Below the pieces are notes generated by a model. It did not search any database, was not told the DNA's origin, and worked only from the letters and a program-made list of their open reading frames with translations. DNA of 64,000 nucleotides from assembly GCF_003628305.1 (NCBI RefSeq), contig NZ_RBZM01000009.1, positions 304,966 through 368,965 on the forward strand. Reading direction: 5' to 3'. This document shows, in pieces, positions 17,758 to 28,717 of this stretch (within the stretch, counting starts at the first letter, position 1; each line of letters opens with the position of its first letter). This DNA is from Cohnella endophytica. GTDB taxonomy: Bacteria; Bacillota; Bacilli; Paenibacillales; Paenibacillaceae. Made by a program: the position numbers and the translations under genes.

Positions 17758-17896
17758 TCTCTTCGCGCCCCTCGTCCCGTATGTTCCGTTCCGAAAGCTT
17801 ATCTTGCGCCGCTCCCAAAATTCTCTCAAATGCCATTATGACAAAAATTTCTATGATTCGCACTTAGAAAAAATTGGCGATCCATTTAAGAATAGA

Positions 17897-17924
17897 CAAA
17901 AAGCTGAGTGAAACACTCAGCTTC
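17897..17924 (-). terminator. Rho-independent terminator of the 2200-residue surface protein gene
   Basis: Stem AAGCTGAGTG / CACTCAGCTT with a three-base loop, followed on the minus strand by TTTT. It lies 25 bases after the stop codon. Confidence 0.85.
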
Positions 17925-17948
17925 TTGTCGGGAAGTTAATGCGCTTTA

Positions 17949-20900
17949 TTATTTATTGATATCCATTTGGTTTAACAGATTAAAGATTGCCTGCGCCGTT
18001 TCCGCTCTGACTGCATGAGATTGCGGTGCGAATACAGACGTAGACTGTCCCTTCATCAATCCGAGCTCAATCGCCTTGTTTACTCCGGCTTTCGCCCAAG
18101 CCGATACTTGTTTCTGATCCTTGAGATCACCCAGAATGTCATTCGTTGAAGAATACGTTCCTCTGACGTAATCGTAAGCACGAACCAGAAGCAAAGCCAT
18201 TTGTTCTCTTGTGATTTGTTCTTTGGGAGCGAATATTGTCTCCGATAAGCCTGAGACCAGTCCGGCTTCATAGGCTGCCGCAATATCCTGAGCATACCAA
18301 TCCGAAGCGTTAACGTCCGTAAACCGTCCATTCGCGTTCGTTGCTTTCAATCCAAGCGCTCTCACCAACAAAGCTACGAATTCCGCTCGCGTAGTTTTAC
18401 CGTTCGGATTAAACTCCGTTGCCGTTACGCCGGAGACAATATGCTTTGCGGAAAGAATTTGCAGCGTGCGGTTCACCCAATGATTGGACGTTACATCAGA
18501 GAATGTTTTGTGGTATTCCAATACGGCATATTGACTAAAGTGAGGTGCATTTCCTGTAATCGTATGATTATTCGCATTAACGGTTCCTCCGATGTAAATC
18601 CACTCTTTTGACGTTTCGTCATAGTAATAAATACCGAGCAGATCTTTATCCACGCTTGCGCTGTCATACGGCAATACCAGCCCCACGGGTTCAGGGAATG
18701 CACTCAGTTTCGTTTCCTTCCCGTCTTTGTCTACAAGTACTAGCTCTAAATTGTAGATTTGTTCTCCGGTCTTGAGGTTCGTACTGCTTACAGGATCCTT
18801 TTCCGAGATACGTATTTCGATCTTCGCATCTTTTGTATTTCCCTGCAGCTTACCTGTCAATTCTTTGAATACCGCAGGCGGGATAATCATCGATACGCCA
18901 TTTGACTTCAATTCCACGGGATTGGTGATCGTCATAGCCGAATCCACTCCAATAACCGCTTCCGTTTTCCCTGCGCCTAGAACAATTACTGATTTGCCAT
19001 CCTTGATTGCATTCAATTGTTCTAGAGTAACCAGCTGCTGCTGTTCGCTCACGGGCACTGTCGGCGTCGTCGGTGTCGTTGGGGTGGTTGGCGTTGTATC
19101 TCCGCCGTTATCTTGACCGCTAATGGCAATCGTCGATTCGCCAAACGTACCGGAACCATCCCTGGCTGTTGCGACGACTTTCACAGTTCCATTCGCCGAG
19201 GCCGTTAACAATCCAGATACGCTAATCGTTGCCTCGCCGGTTCCATTCACGACGGACCAAATCACCGATTTGTCAGTCGCATCGTCAGGTAATACCGCAG
19301 CGGACATTTGCAGATTACCGCCTTTGGTTTCAATCGTCGTTGCGTTACCCGCTCCCGATACCGTAATGGTTTCCACTAAGATCAGATCAGGATCCGGAAT
19401 GACTACCTCTTGATTACTGATCGTGATTACTACGCTGCCGGAAGCATTAGAACCGTCATTGGCTGTCGCCACGACTTCTACAGTTCCGTTCTCCTCGGCT
19501 GTTAACATCCCCGTCTCATTGTTGATCCTTGCCTTACCTGTTTCATTCACGACTGACCAGGTCACCGATTTGTCATTCGCATCGACAGGCAATACCGCAG
19601 CGGACATTTGCAGTTTACCGCCATTGGTTTCAATCGTCGTTGCGTTATTTGCTCCAGCCACGGTGATGGCGGTAACAAGTACAATCTGATTAGAGATCGT
19701 AATCGTCATTTCGCCTTTAACGTTAGAGCCATCATTCGCAGTCGCAACGGCCTTCACCGTTCCATCCGCTAGAGCCGTCAACAGTCCGGTCGAGCTGATT
19801 GTCGCAGTTCCGCTTTCATTCACTACGGACCAAGAGACTAATTTGTTTGCCGCTTCCTCAGGTGTTACCGTCGCCGACAATTGCAGCGTACCGCCTTTGG
19901 TTGCAATCTCTGAACTTCCGTCTGCTCCCGTTACGACGATAGAGGCAACTTCAACGGGTTGGCCAGAGATAGTAATTTCCACGCTACCGATTACACCCGA
20001 ACCATCATTCGCGGTCGCCACGACTTTTACTGTTCCGTTTTTCTTCGCCGTTAACAAGCCGCTTGCGCTTATTGTTGCTTTGTCGGTTGCCGAATTATCT
20101 TGATTCACGACCGACCAAGTAACGGACTTATCGTTTGCATTCGCAGGTAATACTGTAGCAGACATTTGCAGCGTGCCGTTTGCTGTAGTGATCGCCGTCC
20201 CTCCGGATACGGAGATGGACTCAAGACCCACCCTGAACGGGATGATGACGTTATTCAATTTGAAATCCGTAAACACGGCGGATCTTGGCGAAACATTCAA
20301 TAATCTGCCGTACAGTCCTACTTTAGGATCGCTATTAAATGCAACATCCGTAGGAGTGAAAGAATCGGCGGCCGTCGTCCAACTCAAGCCGTCAGCGCTA
20401 TAATAGCCGTAGTACTTGGCTCCGATCTTCTCGATCTTCAAATAAATATCTCCCGGGGTCAAGGCTACTGCATCCGTGTAATCCTTATCGGTTTGCGCCC
20501 CGTTATTAATTTGGGAAAATCTAAGCTGTTTGCTAGCCGGGCTCCCCGACGCTTGTCGCCCGATCGTAATCGCGTTTTTGTCATCCAGATAAACGACCAA
20601 TCCCGCCCATTCGAAGTTTCCTGTCGGGTCAAACTTCAATTTTGTGGAAATCGTAAAGTCTCCGCTGACAGGACCTCTTAACAGAATCCCTTTCGGTGGA
20701 TTGCCCGAAGCCGGGTTCCAGGTTCCCGATTGCGTCATAATGTTAATGGCATTGGGATTGTTGGGAACGATCGACCAACTGGCCGCATTTTCTCTTACCC
20801 ATTCCCAGCCGCTTTCCAGAACTTGTCCGCTTAGCGTGATCGTCGCGTTACCCGTTACGGCGGTGCCGTCATTGGCTGTCGCAACGACCTTCACTTGTCC

Positions 20901-23900
20901 GTCCTTGATTGCGAATAACAAACCTGAAGCGCTAATGGTCGCCTTGTCGGTTGCGGAACCATCCGTGTTTACGACGGACCATGTGACTGCGCTATTGCTT
21001 GCGTTCGCCGGCAACACCCCGGCGGACATTTGCAATGTGCCTTCTTTCGTGGTGATCTTCGTTTTTCCGCCTGCTCCCGTTACGTTAATGGAAGAAACAG
21101 CGGCCCAGAACGGAACGACAACATTGTTAAGAGTAAAATTCGTAAATTCAGCAGTTTTAGCTGCAGGGCCTAGCTTTCTTACAAACACGCCTACTTGAGG
21201 GTTTGTAAGCGCAGCGTTGAAGGTAACGATCGCATGATTATTTTTATCATCGGTTGCCGGGTTCCAAATACTACCGTCGAGGCTATAAAATCCAGTGTAA
21301 ACATTATTTGTTTTCACGATTTTCAAGTAGACGACTGAAGTAGTGATGGAAGTATCCCAATCGTTCTTATCTGTCTGCGTTACGGTCGAGCCTGGTTTAC
21401 TCACCTGCGAGAACCTGATTTGGTTCGTTCCGGAATAGTCGCGTACCAAGGTGATTGCGTTACCGTCATCTTGATAGACGATTAACCCTGCGGATTCGAA
21501 ATTCGCCGATGCATTTAAATCCACTTTGGCGGAAATTGTGAAGTCCGTCGCGCCTGGGTCTCTTAGTAGAAGCCCTTTCGGTAGATTAGTCGATTGCGAC
21601 CAGCTACCTTCTTCCGTTGTAATTCTTAATACATTCGGATTGCTGAGATTGATCGCCCAGAGATCCTTATTTTCCCTAACCCAAGACCAGCCATTGCCCA
21701 GTACCATATCTTGACCGCTAATAGTTACCGTCAATTCGCCTTTCACGCCGGAACCGTCATTGGCTGTTGCGGTCACTTTTACTGTTCCGTTCTTCTTAGC
21801 GCTCAGCAATCCCGTAGCATTAATTGTCGCTTGGCCCGTTTCATTTGCTACCGTCCAGGTCACTGTTTTATCAACCGTGTTTGCAGGCAGTATGTCTGCA
21901 AGCATTTGCAGCGTAGCGCCCTTCGCGGTAATTGCTTTTGCACCGCCTGTACCTGTAACGGCGATCGAAGCCGTTTTGACGCCTTGATTGCTAATGGTAA
22001 TCGTCGCTTGGCCTTGAACGCCTGTACCGTCATTGGCTGTCGCGATGACTTTCACTTGACCATCTTTCAGAGCGGACAACAATCCGGTGGCGCTAATCGT
22101 GGCCTTATCCGTTACCGACCCATTCGTATTTACGATAGACCAGGTTACGGTTGTGTTGTCCGAATTTGCCGGCGTTACTGCCGCAGACATCTGCAACGTG
22201 CCGTCTTTAGTCGTAATTGTTGATGCACCTGCTGCACCGGTAACGCTAATGCCCGTTACAGGCACGTTAGGCGCCGCTACAACGGTAACGTCAGCAACAG
22301 CCTTAATCGTGCTGCTACCGACTGTTCCATTAACCGTAAAGCTTCCTGGAGCAGCATAATTGGAAGCATTGATAGTATCCCAAATGACAGGAACAGGCTT
22401 GGTCGTTGCATCGGTAAATACCAAGTTCACATAGCCTGGCAGTACGGGTGCCTTACCTGCAATTGTGCTCTTAGCCACTGGCGCGATCGTATTTACTGTT
22501 CTTGGAACGTAGTCTCCGAACCTTTCATTTTTACCGCTAACCGTTACGGCAGGACCGATATTATTAACGATATGAGTAATTTCGCTGCCTTGCGTACCGG
22601 ATAAAAATACGCTGGTCGCATGGTGGACCTTGACGCCTGGGGCATCAGGAATTTCAATAGCGCTTTCGAGCTTCACTGCAGCATCTCTAAAGAAAGAATA
22701 TACCCCTAGACCATAAGCTTCATGGTTTTTAACGGATTCCGCAACCTTATAGCCCGCAAAACCGTTCACGGCGCCTCCGCCGCTCATCCAGCTTTGTTGG
22801 TTCGGAACATCGTAAGGAATTTCGCATTGGTAGAAATACATCCGACCATTCTCGCCGTTCCACAAGGTTTGGTACTCATGGAAATGCTCGACGAAAAGTC
22901 CATAAATAGTGACGTTATTGCCATTAACGATTAATCCATTCGTAGTTATGTTCGAATCCCATCCGGCACCCGTCCCGTGATCGGCGCGCCATACCCAGAA
23001 GTGATCGCCAATTACATTGTTGCTGTTAATCTCGATACAAACATCGGCCAAAGCAAGGGCATCGCCGCCGACTCTAAAATAAAGATCATAAAGACCCGTC
23101 GGATTTGCCGCGTGATTACCCGTGCTGCCTTTCGGTCCAACCTCGAGCAATACCGGGGAGCTGACAGATCCCGCTTCGAAGAGCACGCCCGCGATCTTGA
23201 CGCCATCGACATCCGCAACTTTAATAGCTGCCGAACCATTGTTCGCATGAAGCGTAGCTAGTCCAAGACCGAATACGACGGTATTAGGGTTGTTAATAAT
23301 AATCGGTTTGCTTAATTGATATACGCCGGGAGTCAGGAACAAGCTCTTGCCGGCACTGAGCGCGGCATTCACTGCGTCCACGTTGAAGGTGTCCGGCTTC
23401 GCGACGTAAAAGTCTTCAAGCGAAACTGACCTTCCCGAATCCAGAATTTGCTGGTTCGATTTGCCTTCCCAGCTCGTGCCTGAAGTATCCGTACTAAGAC
23501 CCGGGACGAATACCTTGTACTGCTTCGCCGTATCATCATAAGTAAGATAAGGTTTCTCACTAAGTACTGGCGTTTTATCGACAGTCGTATAAGGCTTAGT
23601 CGGCCAATCCGAATCAAGAGGCGCAGTTTTATTTCCTACGAAAACCATATTCCAGTTGGCGCCTGTCCAATTGGACCAGTTGTTATTTCTAGAAAACCAC
23701 TGCTGCTGCGATCCCGAACCAACGGTTCCATCGATTTTGGAATCGGCCAAATATCCTCCGCTTGCCCATCCTCCGCGGTCATGCAAGGTCAGATCGCCTT
23801 TTACATGCACGCGTCTCATCGATGCCGCTTGCGATACCGCATACTTCAAATTCCCGCCCGTTGGAGTAACGGCTAGGTTTTCTACGGAACGCCAAAAATT

Positions 23901-24551
23901 TTGCGTTGCATTATAAGGAGTTTTAGGATCGGACCACCACTCGGCATCGACCGTCACTCCTCCGTTGATGTTGACCTCGTCGGGGCTAAGTCCAAGGCCG
24001 GCTACGTGCGTATAAAAACCCACTCTGACATCGGCATTATACGTACCCTTTTTGAATAGGAGCGCATATCTCTCAGGTCCGAATTGATTTTTTACTTGAA
24101 TATTAAACACATTCGTTGCGGTCGTCTGAATTTGAGAAGCCGGCGTCGATTGATCGAATACGTAAACATTCGATCCGAAATCAGGTTCCGTCAATGCCGA
24201 AGCAATAGACAAATCCATCTCCGTACCACCGCTCACGGATTTAATTTGATAGTAATATCTCGTATTCGCCGACAACCCCGCATCCGCGTATTGGGTGGAG
24301 GTCACTGCAGAACCGTTAACCTTATTGTACGTTCCGCTACTGCTTAGCGAGCGGTATACATTATAGCTTGTTGCGCCGGCCACTGACTGCCAGTTCAAAT
24401 TAACCGAGTTTTTAGTGGTTGAAGCTACGATGCCATCGGGATCTCCCACTGGATCGGCCGCGTTTGCTACGCTAGGCGATAGGGGCGAAACTATAAATAT
24501 ACTGACTAGAATTGCCAATACGAGAATTATGGATAAAGTTCTTTTCAGCAT
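17949..24551 (-). CDS. Giant S-layer-anchored beta-helix protein with FN3, BIG2, concanavalin-like and SLH domains
   Basis: 2200 residues from ATG 24551 (GGAGG eight bases upstream). Order: signal peptide (1-37, ends VANAADP); fibronectin type III (about 38-128); a right-handed beta-helix catalytic-type region (about 130-690; [27 protein letters not shown]) of the pectate-lyase-3/GH55-like sort; an Ig-like domain (about 700-770); seven BIG2 Ig-like repeats, interrupted by two concanavalin-like DUF1349-type modules (about 947-1147 and 1244-1443); a Thr-Pro linker; a beta-rich domain; and three SLH domains (about 2025-2200; [30 protein letters not shown]). SLH domains bind pyruvylated wall polymer, so the protein sits on the cell surface. 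It is likely a polysaccharide-active enzyme or adhesin; substrate, perhaps beta-glucan, is inferred from the GH16 neighbour. Confidence 0.88.
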   Translation of the reverse strand: MLKRTLSIILVLAILVSIFIVSPLSPSVANAADPVGDPDGIVASTTKNSVNLNWQSVAGATSYNVYRSLSSSGTYNKVNGSAVTSTQYADAGLSANTRYYYQIKSVSGGTEMDLSIASALTEPDFGSNVYVFDQSTPASQIQTTATNVFNIQVKNQFGPERYALLFKKGTYNADVRVGFYTHVAGLGLSPDEVNINGGVTVDAEWWSDPKTPYNATQNFWRSVENLAVTPTGGNLKYAVSQAASMRRVHVKGDLTLHDRGGWASGGYLADSKIDGTVGSGSQQQWFSRNNNWSNWTGANWNMVFVGNKTAPLDSDWPTKPYTTVDKTPVLSEKPYLTYDDTAKQYKVFVPGLSTDTSGTSWEGKSNQQILDSGRSVSLEDFYVAKPDTFNVDAVNAALSAGKSLFLTPGVYQLSKPIIINNPNTVVFGLGLATLHANNGSAAIKVADVDGVKIAGVLFEAGSVSSPVLLEVGPKGSTGNHAANPTGLYDLYFRVGGDALALADVCIEINSNNVIGDHFWVWRADHGTGAGWDSNITTNGLIVNGNNVTIYGLFVEHFHEYQTLWNGENGRMYFYQCEIPYDVPNQQSWMSGGGAVNGFAGYKVAESVKNHEAYGLGVYSFFRDAAVKLESAIEIPDAPGVKVHHATSVFLSGTQGSEITHIVNNIGPAVTVSGKNERFGDYVPRTVNTIAPVAKSTIAGKAPVLPGYVNLVFTDATTKPVPVIWDTINASNYAAPGSFTVNGTVGSSTIKAVADVTVVAAPNVPVTGISVTGAAGASTITTKDGTLQMSAAVTPANSDNTTVTWSIVNTNGSVTDKATISATGLLSALKDGQVKVIATANDGTGVQGQATITISNQGVKTASIAVTGTGGAKAITAKGATLQMLADILPANTVDKTVTWTVANETGQATINATGLLSAKKNGTVKVTATANDGSGVKGELTVTISGQDMVLGNGWSWVRENKDLWAINLSNPNVLRITTEEGSWSQSTNLPKGLLLRDPGATDFTISAKVDLNASANFESAGLIVYQDDGNAITLVRDYSGTNQIRFSQVSKPGSTVTQTDKNDWDTSITTSVVYLKIVKTNNVYTGFYSLDGSIWNPATDDKNNHAIVTFNAALTNPQVGVFVRKLGPAAKTAEFTNFTLNNVVVPFWAAVSSINVTGAGGKTKITTKEGTLQMSAGVLPANASNSAVTWSVVNTDGSATDKATISASGLLFAIKDGQVKVVATANDGTAVTGNATITLSGQVLESGWEWVRENAASWSIVPNNPNAINIMTQSGTWNPASGNPPKGILLRGPVSGDFTISTKLKFDPTGNFEWAGLVVYLDDKNAITIGRQASGSPASKQLRFSQINNGAQTDKDYTDAVALTPGDIYLKIEKIGAKYYGYYSADGLSWTTAADSFTPTDVAFNSDPKVGLYGRLLNVSPRSAVFTDFKLNNVIIPFRVGLESISVSGGTAITTANGTLQMSATVLPANANDKSVTWSVVNQDNSATDKATISASGLLTAKKNGTVKVVATANDGSGVIGSVEITISGQPVEVASIVVTGADGSSEIATKGGTLQLSATVTPEEAANKLVSWSVVNESGTATISSTGLLTALADGTVKAVATANDGSNVKGEMTITISNQIVLVTAITVAGANNATTIETNGGKLQMSAAVLPVDANDKSVTWSVVNETGKARINNETGMLTAEENGTVEVVATANDGSNASGSVVITISNQEVVIPDPDLILVETITVSGAGNATTIETKGGNLQMSAAVLPDDATDKSVIWSVVNGTGEATISVSGLLTASANGTVKVVATARDGSGTFGESTIAISGQDNGGDTTPTTPTTPTTPTVPVSEQQQLVTLEQLNAIKDGKSVIVLGAGKTEAVIGVDSAMTITNPVELKSNGVSMIIPPAVFKELTGKLQGNTKDAKIEIRISEKDPVSSTNLKTGEQIYNLELVLVDKDGKETKLSAFPEPVGLVLPYDSASVDKDLLGIYYYDETSKEWIYIGGTVNANNHTITGNAPHFSQYAVLEYHKTFSDVTSNHWVNRTLQILSAKHIVSGVTATEFNPNGKTTRAEFVALLVRALGLKATNANGRFTDVNASDWYAQDIAAAYEAGLVSGLSETIFAPKEQITREQMALLLVRAYDYVRGTYSSTNDILGDLKDQKQVSAWAKAGVNKAIELGLMKGQSTSVFAPQSHAVRAETAQAIFNLLNQMDINK
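19110..22265 (-). repeat. Seven BIG2 Ig-like coding repeats with two inserted concanavalin-like modules
   Basis: Each repeat is about 90 codons and carries the pattern ITTKx[22 protein letters not shown] and [12 protein letters not shown]. Repeats 1-2 precede the first concanavalin-like module, repeat 3 lies between the two modules, and repeats 4-7 follow. The similarity between units is strong enough that homologous recombination could change copy number. Confidence 0.8.
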
Positions 24552-24598
24552 TTCTCTAACCTCCGTTTTCACTTTAATGTTGGCCCTCTCCCCACGTC

Positions 24599-24612
24599 TT
24601 AAAGCGCTTTCA
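24599..24612 (-). promoter_or_regulatory. CcpA cre box upstream of the giant surface protein gene
   Basis: Minus-strand TGAAAGCGCTTTAA fits the cre consensus at 13 of 14 positions. It lies 47 bases before the start codon. Catabolite repression is inferred. Confidence 0.65.
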
Positions 24613-24752
24613 ATAATTACCCTTCACCTCATCAATAAATGTTTGTATTTATATAAATCCTACCGAAGAACGGACAATGGAATAAGAAACGGATCTGACT
24701 ATTTTTAAAATATCTTTACAACATTTGGGCCTGCCAAAAGCCCCCTTCTATC

Positions 24753-24790
24753 AAAAAATGGCGGTCCAGGAATAAGCTCCTTGACCGCCA
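24753..24790 (-). terminator. Rho-independent terminator of the GH16 gene
   Basis: Stem TGGCGGTC / GACCGCCA, extended by an AGGA/TCCT pair, with a TTTTTT run on the minus strand. It lies 20 bases after the GH16 stop, so the giant surface protein gene is transcribed separately. Confidence 0.85.
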
Positions 24791-24810
24791 AAATATACCC
24801 ATTTCACTCC

Positions 24811-27390
24811 TCAGAATGAGGTCGGATTGCCATTCAATTCGAATTGCGAAAATTCCGCGATCTTGGAAGCGGGGCCTAATTTTCTGGTGAATACGCCTAC
24901 TTTGGGATTGCTCAACGAAATGTTGAAGGAATCGGTAGCTATTGTCCAATTCACGCCATCCGCACTATAGTAGCCTTTGTAAACGTCACCCTTTTTCTCG
25001 ATTTTAACGTATACTTCCTTAAAGCTTGATAAGTCGGTGTAGGTTTTGTCTGTAGCGGTTCCATTTAGACCTCTAGTAAACCTAATCTGATTGTTCGCCG
25101 AAAAACAATTTCCTAACGATATATAGTTCCCGTCATCCTGATACACGATTAATCCCGCATATTCGAAGTTTTTAGTCGCGTCAAACTTAATTTTCGCAGA
25201 AATCGTGAAGTCTTCAACACCGGGTTCTCTAAGCAAAATGTTGCTCGGTTTGGTCGTTTGCGTAAAACTTCCTTCGATCGTCGATAGTTTCATTATCTTA
25301 GGATTGCCTTCTACTCTCCAACTGCTGCCGACTTCTCTTATCCATGACCAGTCGCTGCTCAAGTTTTTACCCGGACGAGGACCGGGATCCGGATATTGCC
25401 CGTTATAGCTATATACTCTGACATAATCCACAAGCATTTGTTTAGGTACGGACCAATTCGTTGTGGAATCGGGATTACCCGGCCAATCACCACCAACCGC
25501 TAGATTTAATTGAAGATAGAAGTCTTGGTTGAAGGGTTCCGGATATTTTTCCGCCTCACTGCCGCTTTTGCTAAACCAATCGTTTTGGGTCGAATAGATA
25601 ACGCCGTCGATCAACCATTTGATTTCTCCCGGAGCCCATTCAATGCTAAAAACGTGATAATCATCCGAGAACTTCTGATTATCGGGCAACGAATAATTAC
25701 TTCCGGTATGCGTCCAGGGGTTACCATAATGAATCGTGCCGTATACTTTGCCCGGATCATGCCCGAGAAACTCCATAATGTCGATTTCGCCGCTTACCGG
25801 CCACCCGCCGTAAACGCTCTTCGAAGGCATCATCCAGATCGCCGGCCACATCCCTTTCCCTTCCGGTAATTTGGCTCGGACTTCGTAACGACCGTAGGTC
25901 CAGTCGCCTTTACCTTTCGTCTGGAGCTTGGCCGAAGTATATTGGCTGCCTCCATAACTTTCCTTGAGCGCTTCAATAACCAAGTTCCCATTGACGATCC
26001 GGGCATTCTCGGGACGATTCGTATAGTTCTGCAGCTCATTATTGCCGTAGCCGCCGCCACCTTGAACGTAGTTCCATTTAGATTCGTCTATCGTATCCGT
26101 ATTGAACTCATCGTTCCACACAAGCGTCCAGTTAGGATCGCCCGGAACTGTTCCTGGGTCCGTACCGGGATCTGTTCCTGGGTCCGTTCCTGGATCCGTT
26201 CCTGGATCCGTTCCTGGATCCGTTCCTGGATCAGTACCAGGATTTGTTCCCGGGTCTGTTGAAGGATCTGTTCCCGGATTCGTGCCCGGATTTGATTCCG
26301 GTGAAGTCGTCGGCGGAGTAGTCGGCTCCTCGTTCGTACTCATAACTTTGCCTTTGATAACCTTGGCTGTTGTCCCGCTCTTTACCTCTTTGCCGTTCAC
26401 GGTCGTACCGCCCGCGTCTTTATGAATCATTAAATTGTCGATCACTGTATCATCGTCGATTTCCAGAATAGCTTGAGATTCGACCACCCATTCATTCGTT
26501 GTGCCGTTAAAGACAATTCGAATGCCGTGTTCAGGATTATTTACGACGACCTTATTCAGCTTTGAGCCGTTAATATGGATACTGTGACTGCCGCCTCCAT
26601 TAATGAATGTCGTCCCGGTCACGGTTACTTGCTCTAATGTTGCATCGCCGCTGCCGATTCCTTCCGACAAATAAAGATCCCCATCGATTACGGATTCAAT
26701 CAGGCTTACATTTGAAGTGTTGATTACCGCATTCCCTTTGATCTTCAGTTTTGAATAAGTGCCTTTCTCATTAAATATTCGTCCCGCTATCTGATTAATG
26801 AACGTAACGGCTTCGGCTCGCGTAATCTCTCTTTGCGGCCTAAACGTATTGTCGGGATACCCTTTGATGTAACCTGCACTCGTAAGTATGTTTACAGCCG
26901 AAATTGCTTGCTTCTGGATTTGGTCGGCATCCTTAAAGTTAAGCGCGTTACTGCTTGATGCGGCAGTGAGCTTAAAAGCCTTACTCAACATTACCGCGGC
27001 ATCTTCTCTTGTAACCATTGCCAAGGGGCGGAACGTTTGATTCGAATATCCGTTCACGTATCCCGCTTTGCTAGCCTTGGCCACGCTATCGGCAAACCAA
27101 TCCGTATTTTTAACGTCTTTATAATCGATTTCCGCCTTGCTTTCTAAACCTAAAACGCGATTAACCATCGTTACGAATTCAGCACGCGTTACCGGATTAT
27201 CCGGTTTTACGGATCCATCGGCATATCCCGAAATAAGTCCTTGCTGTATCCATTTTTTTAATTGTTCGCTAGCCCAATGATGATCGATATCCGTCTTCAC
27301 TGTTGCCGGAGCCGCGTAAGCCGTTGAGAATGTAGCGGAACACAGTAACATAATCGCCAAAAAGGTTAATAGTGCTTTTTTGGGCGTCAT
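24811..27390 (-). CDS. S-layer-anchored GH16 beta-glucanase (laminarinase/lichenase type)
   Basis: 859 residues. Signal peptide 1-27 (ends AYAAPA); three SLH domains at about 30-215 (TRAEFVTMVNRVLGL, TREDAAVMLSKAF, TRAEAVTFINQIA); a small beta-solenoid-like segment; a (DPGT)n linker at about 360-420; GH16 at about 425-665 with the catalytic motif EIDIMEF (two Glu and an Asp); and a C-terminal concanavalin-like module (about 675-859) nearly repeating those of the neighbouring 2200-residue protein. GH16 enzymes with this motif cut beta-1,3 or mixed beta-1,3/1,4 glucans. SLH anchoring puts it on the cell surface. AAGGGGAG site nine bases before the ATG; a cre box and terminator frame the gene as a single transcript. 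Confidence 0.92.
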   Translation of the reverse strand: MTPKKALLTFLAIMLLCSATFSTAYAAPATVKTDIDHHWASEQLKKWIQQGLISGYADGSVKPDNPVTRAEFVTMVNRVLGLESKAEIDYKDVKNTDWFADSVAKASKAGYVNGYSNQTFRPLAMVTREDAAVMLSKAFKLTAASSSNALNFKDADQIQKQAISAVNILTSAGYIKGYPDNTFRPQREITRAEAVTFINQIAGRIFNEKGTYSKLKIKGNAVINTSNVSLIESVIDGDLYLSEGIGSGDATLEQVTVTGTTFINGGGSHSIHINGSKLNKVVVNNPEHGIRIVFNGTTNEWVVESQAILEIDDDTVIDNLMIHKDAGGTTVNGKEVKSGTTAKVIKGKVMSTNEEPTTPPTTSPESNPGTNPGTDPSTDPGTNPGTDPGTDPGTDPGTDPGTDPGTDPGTDPGTVPGDPNWTLVWNDEFNTDTIDESKWNYVQGGGGYGNNELQNYTNRPENARIVNGNLVIEALKESYGGSQYTSAKLQTKGKGDWTYGRYEVRAKLPEGKGMWPAIWMMPSKSVYGGWPVSGEIDIMEFLGHDPGKVYGTIHYGNPWTHTGSNYSLPDNQKFSDDYHVFSIEWAPGEIKWLIDGVIYSTQNDWFSKSGSEAEKYPEPFNQDFYLQLNLAVGGDWPGNPDSTTNWSVPKQMLVDYVRVYSYNGQYPDPGPRPGKNLSSDWSWIREVGSSWRVEGNPKIMKLSTIEGSFTQTTKPSNILLREPGVEDFTISAKIKFDATKNFEYAGLIVYQDDGNYISLGNCFSANNQIRFTRGLNGTATDKTYTDLSSFKEVYVKIEKKGDVYKGYYSADGVNWTIATDSFNISLSNPKVGVFTRKLGPASKIAEFSQFELNGNPTSF
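26143..26290 (-). repeat. 12-bp tandem repeat encoding a (DPGT)n linker
   Basis: About twelve near-identical 12-base units (core GGATCCGTTCCT on the plus strand) encode Asp-Pro-Gly-Thr repeats between the wall-anchoring part and the GH16 domain. Units at the centre are identical in DNA, those at the edges have drifted, as expected for slippage-driven growth. Confidence 0.85.
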
Positions 27391-27423
27391 TCTTTATCGC
27401 TCCCCTTGTCTATTATTGGTTAA

Positions 27424-27437
27424 AGTAAGCGCTATCA
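27424..27437 (-). promoter_or_regulatory. CcpA cre box upstream of the GH16 gene
   Basis: Minus-strand TGATAGCGCTTACT fits the cre consensus at 13 of 14 positions and lies 33 bases before the start codon, again in roadblock position. Confidence 0.65.
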
Positions 27438-27521
27438 TATTATTTATCGATTCTATCGAAGATCGGAAAAGACGATAAGAAACTATAATGACTACTTTTA
27501 AACTTTCTTTACTTCCGCAAA

Positions 27522-27550
27522 TTAAAAAGCTGAGCGAAAATCGCTCAGCT
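27522..27550 (-). terminator. Rho-independent terminator of the ger operon
   Basis: Stem AGCTGAGCGA / TCGCTCAGCT with a three-base loop and a TTTTT run on the minus strand, starting right after the gerC-type stop codon. Confidence 0.85.
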
Positions 27551-27551
27551 C

Positions 27552-28709
27552 TTACTCTTTTACGAAGTCTCGGAGTATGCCGCTATGCATGAGCTTGATC
27601 TTAACGTCTATCGATTCCAGCGATTGTTCGTTCACATGAATCGTACCTTCTTTTTCGAGCTGTTTCCACATGCCGTAGTGATGCAAATAGGTGTGATAGT
27701 CCAACTGGTAGATATCCGCGTTTAAGGCGAGCGCGTGAGCAAACGTTTCCCTCACTTCTTTCTGAATGAGGGTTTTCGCGATTTGCGTCATTCTCTCCAC
27801 GTTCGCATCGTCTTTCATCTCGACGACATTGCCCTTAACGGATAGCGTGATTTTGTAGCGTGGCATCCCCCTCCCGAACGTCTCGGCAATTTTCAAGCTA
27901 GGACTCTCCACGGAAAGAACCCCTAACATCTGATCGCCGTCCACGATCGGAAGCGGCGTTCGCTTCGTCGCCGGATTCATCCAGCGTAGTCCGATTAATT
28001 GATCGTAGCTCAGCCATCCTTTTAACACCTTGCCGCTGATGATGAAGGCGCCGTTGATTTGCAATTTGGGCTCCGGATCCCGGTTTTTCTTCCATTGCTT
28101 CTGGTTGACGCTAAGCGTAGGTAGAATGACGGTCTTGCCCGGCTCCAGAATGTCCGCCAGAAAATGAAGCCAACTAATCGGCTCTATCCACGATCTTTGC
28201 TTATAATTGCTTGTCGGTTCGTGAAGGATCGAAGTCAAGGAGGACATATTGAAAAAATCCGGCGTACTGAACATACTCTCGATGTTTTCCCACGTTCCGT
28301 ATACCCATTGCGTGTATCGTGTATCGTGAAACCGGTCATAGGCATCCTCGAATTCCTTAACCCCTTCTTTCAAAGCGGCCTCAGTCATGACGATCGAAGT
28401 AATATGGCTCCACAATATTCTTTGTTGAGACGTTAGATACAAATTGTTGGCTGCCAAGTTGACGGTTAACCCTTGCCCTTTCCCAATGAAAGAAACGGCT
28501 GGAGAATCGCTCTTTCCTTTTTCCTGCTTCGCCACATTAGCGAAATCAATCATCTGGGCATAAACGGCGTACTGATGATCGGCATAGTCGAAGCCCATCG
28601 CGGTAACGTATCTATTTTTCTCAACGTCATAACTATCCCAGCATCCAGTCAGCGAGAACATGGCGAGCATGGCCGCGGCTATTATTCCAATGACCCGAAT
28701 CGGATTCAT
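27552..28709 (-). CDS. Ger(x)C family spore germination lipoprotein
   Basis: 385 residues from ATG 28709 (AAGGAG about eleven bases upstream, inside the end of the preceding gene). The N-terminus is a lipoprotein signal with lipobox LTGC, followed by the family opening WDSYDVEKNRYVTAMGFDY. It is the C subunit of a GerA-type nutrient receptor, anchored to the outer face of the spore inner membrane. It begins eight bases after the GerA-type gene and is last in a three-gene operon closed by a terminator. Which germinant the receptor senses cannot be told from sequence. Confidence 0.92.
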   Translation of the reverse strand: MNPIRVIGIIAAAMLAMFSLTGCWDSYDVEKNRYVTAMGFDYADHQYAVYAQMIDFANVAKQEKGKSDSPAVSFIGKGQGLTVNLAANNLYLTSQQRILWSHITSIVMTEAALKEGVKEFEDAYDRFHDTRYTQWVYGTWENIESMFSTPDFFNMSSLTSILHEPTSNYKQRSWIEPISWLHFLADILEPGKTVILPTLSVNQKQWKKNRDPEPKLQINGAFIISGKVLKGWLSYDQLIGLRWMNPATKRTPLPIVDGDQMLGVLSVESPSLKIAETFGRGMPRYKITLSVKGNVVEMKDDANVERMTQIAKTLIQKEVRETFAHALALNADIYQLDYHTYLHHYGMWKQLEKEGTIHVNEQSLESIDVKIKLMHSGILRDFVKE

Positions 28710-28717
28710 GCTAGTAC

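Noticed and set aside
21711..22223. 170-codon plus-strand frame opposite the BIG2 repeats
   Set aside because: Shadow of a repetitive coding region; the repeat pattern explains its openness.
26143..26290. Repeat array resembling a CRISPR
   Set aside because: Units are 12 bases, contiguous and without spacers, and encode a protein linker in frame.
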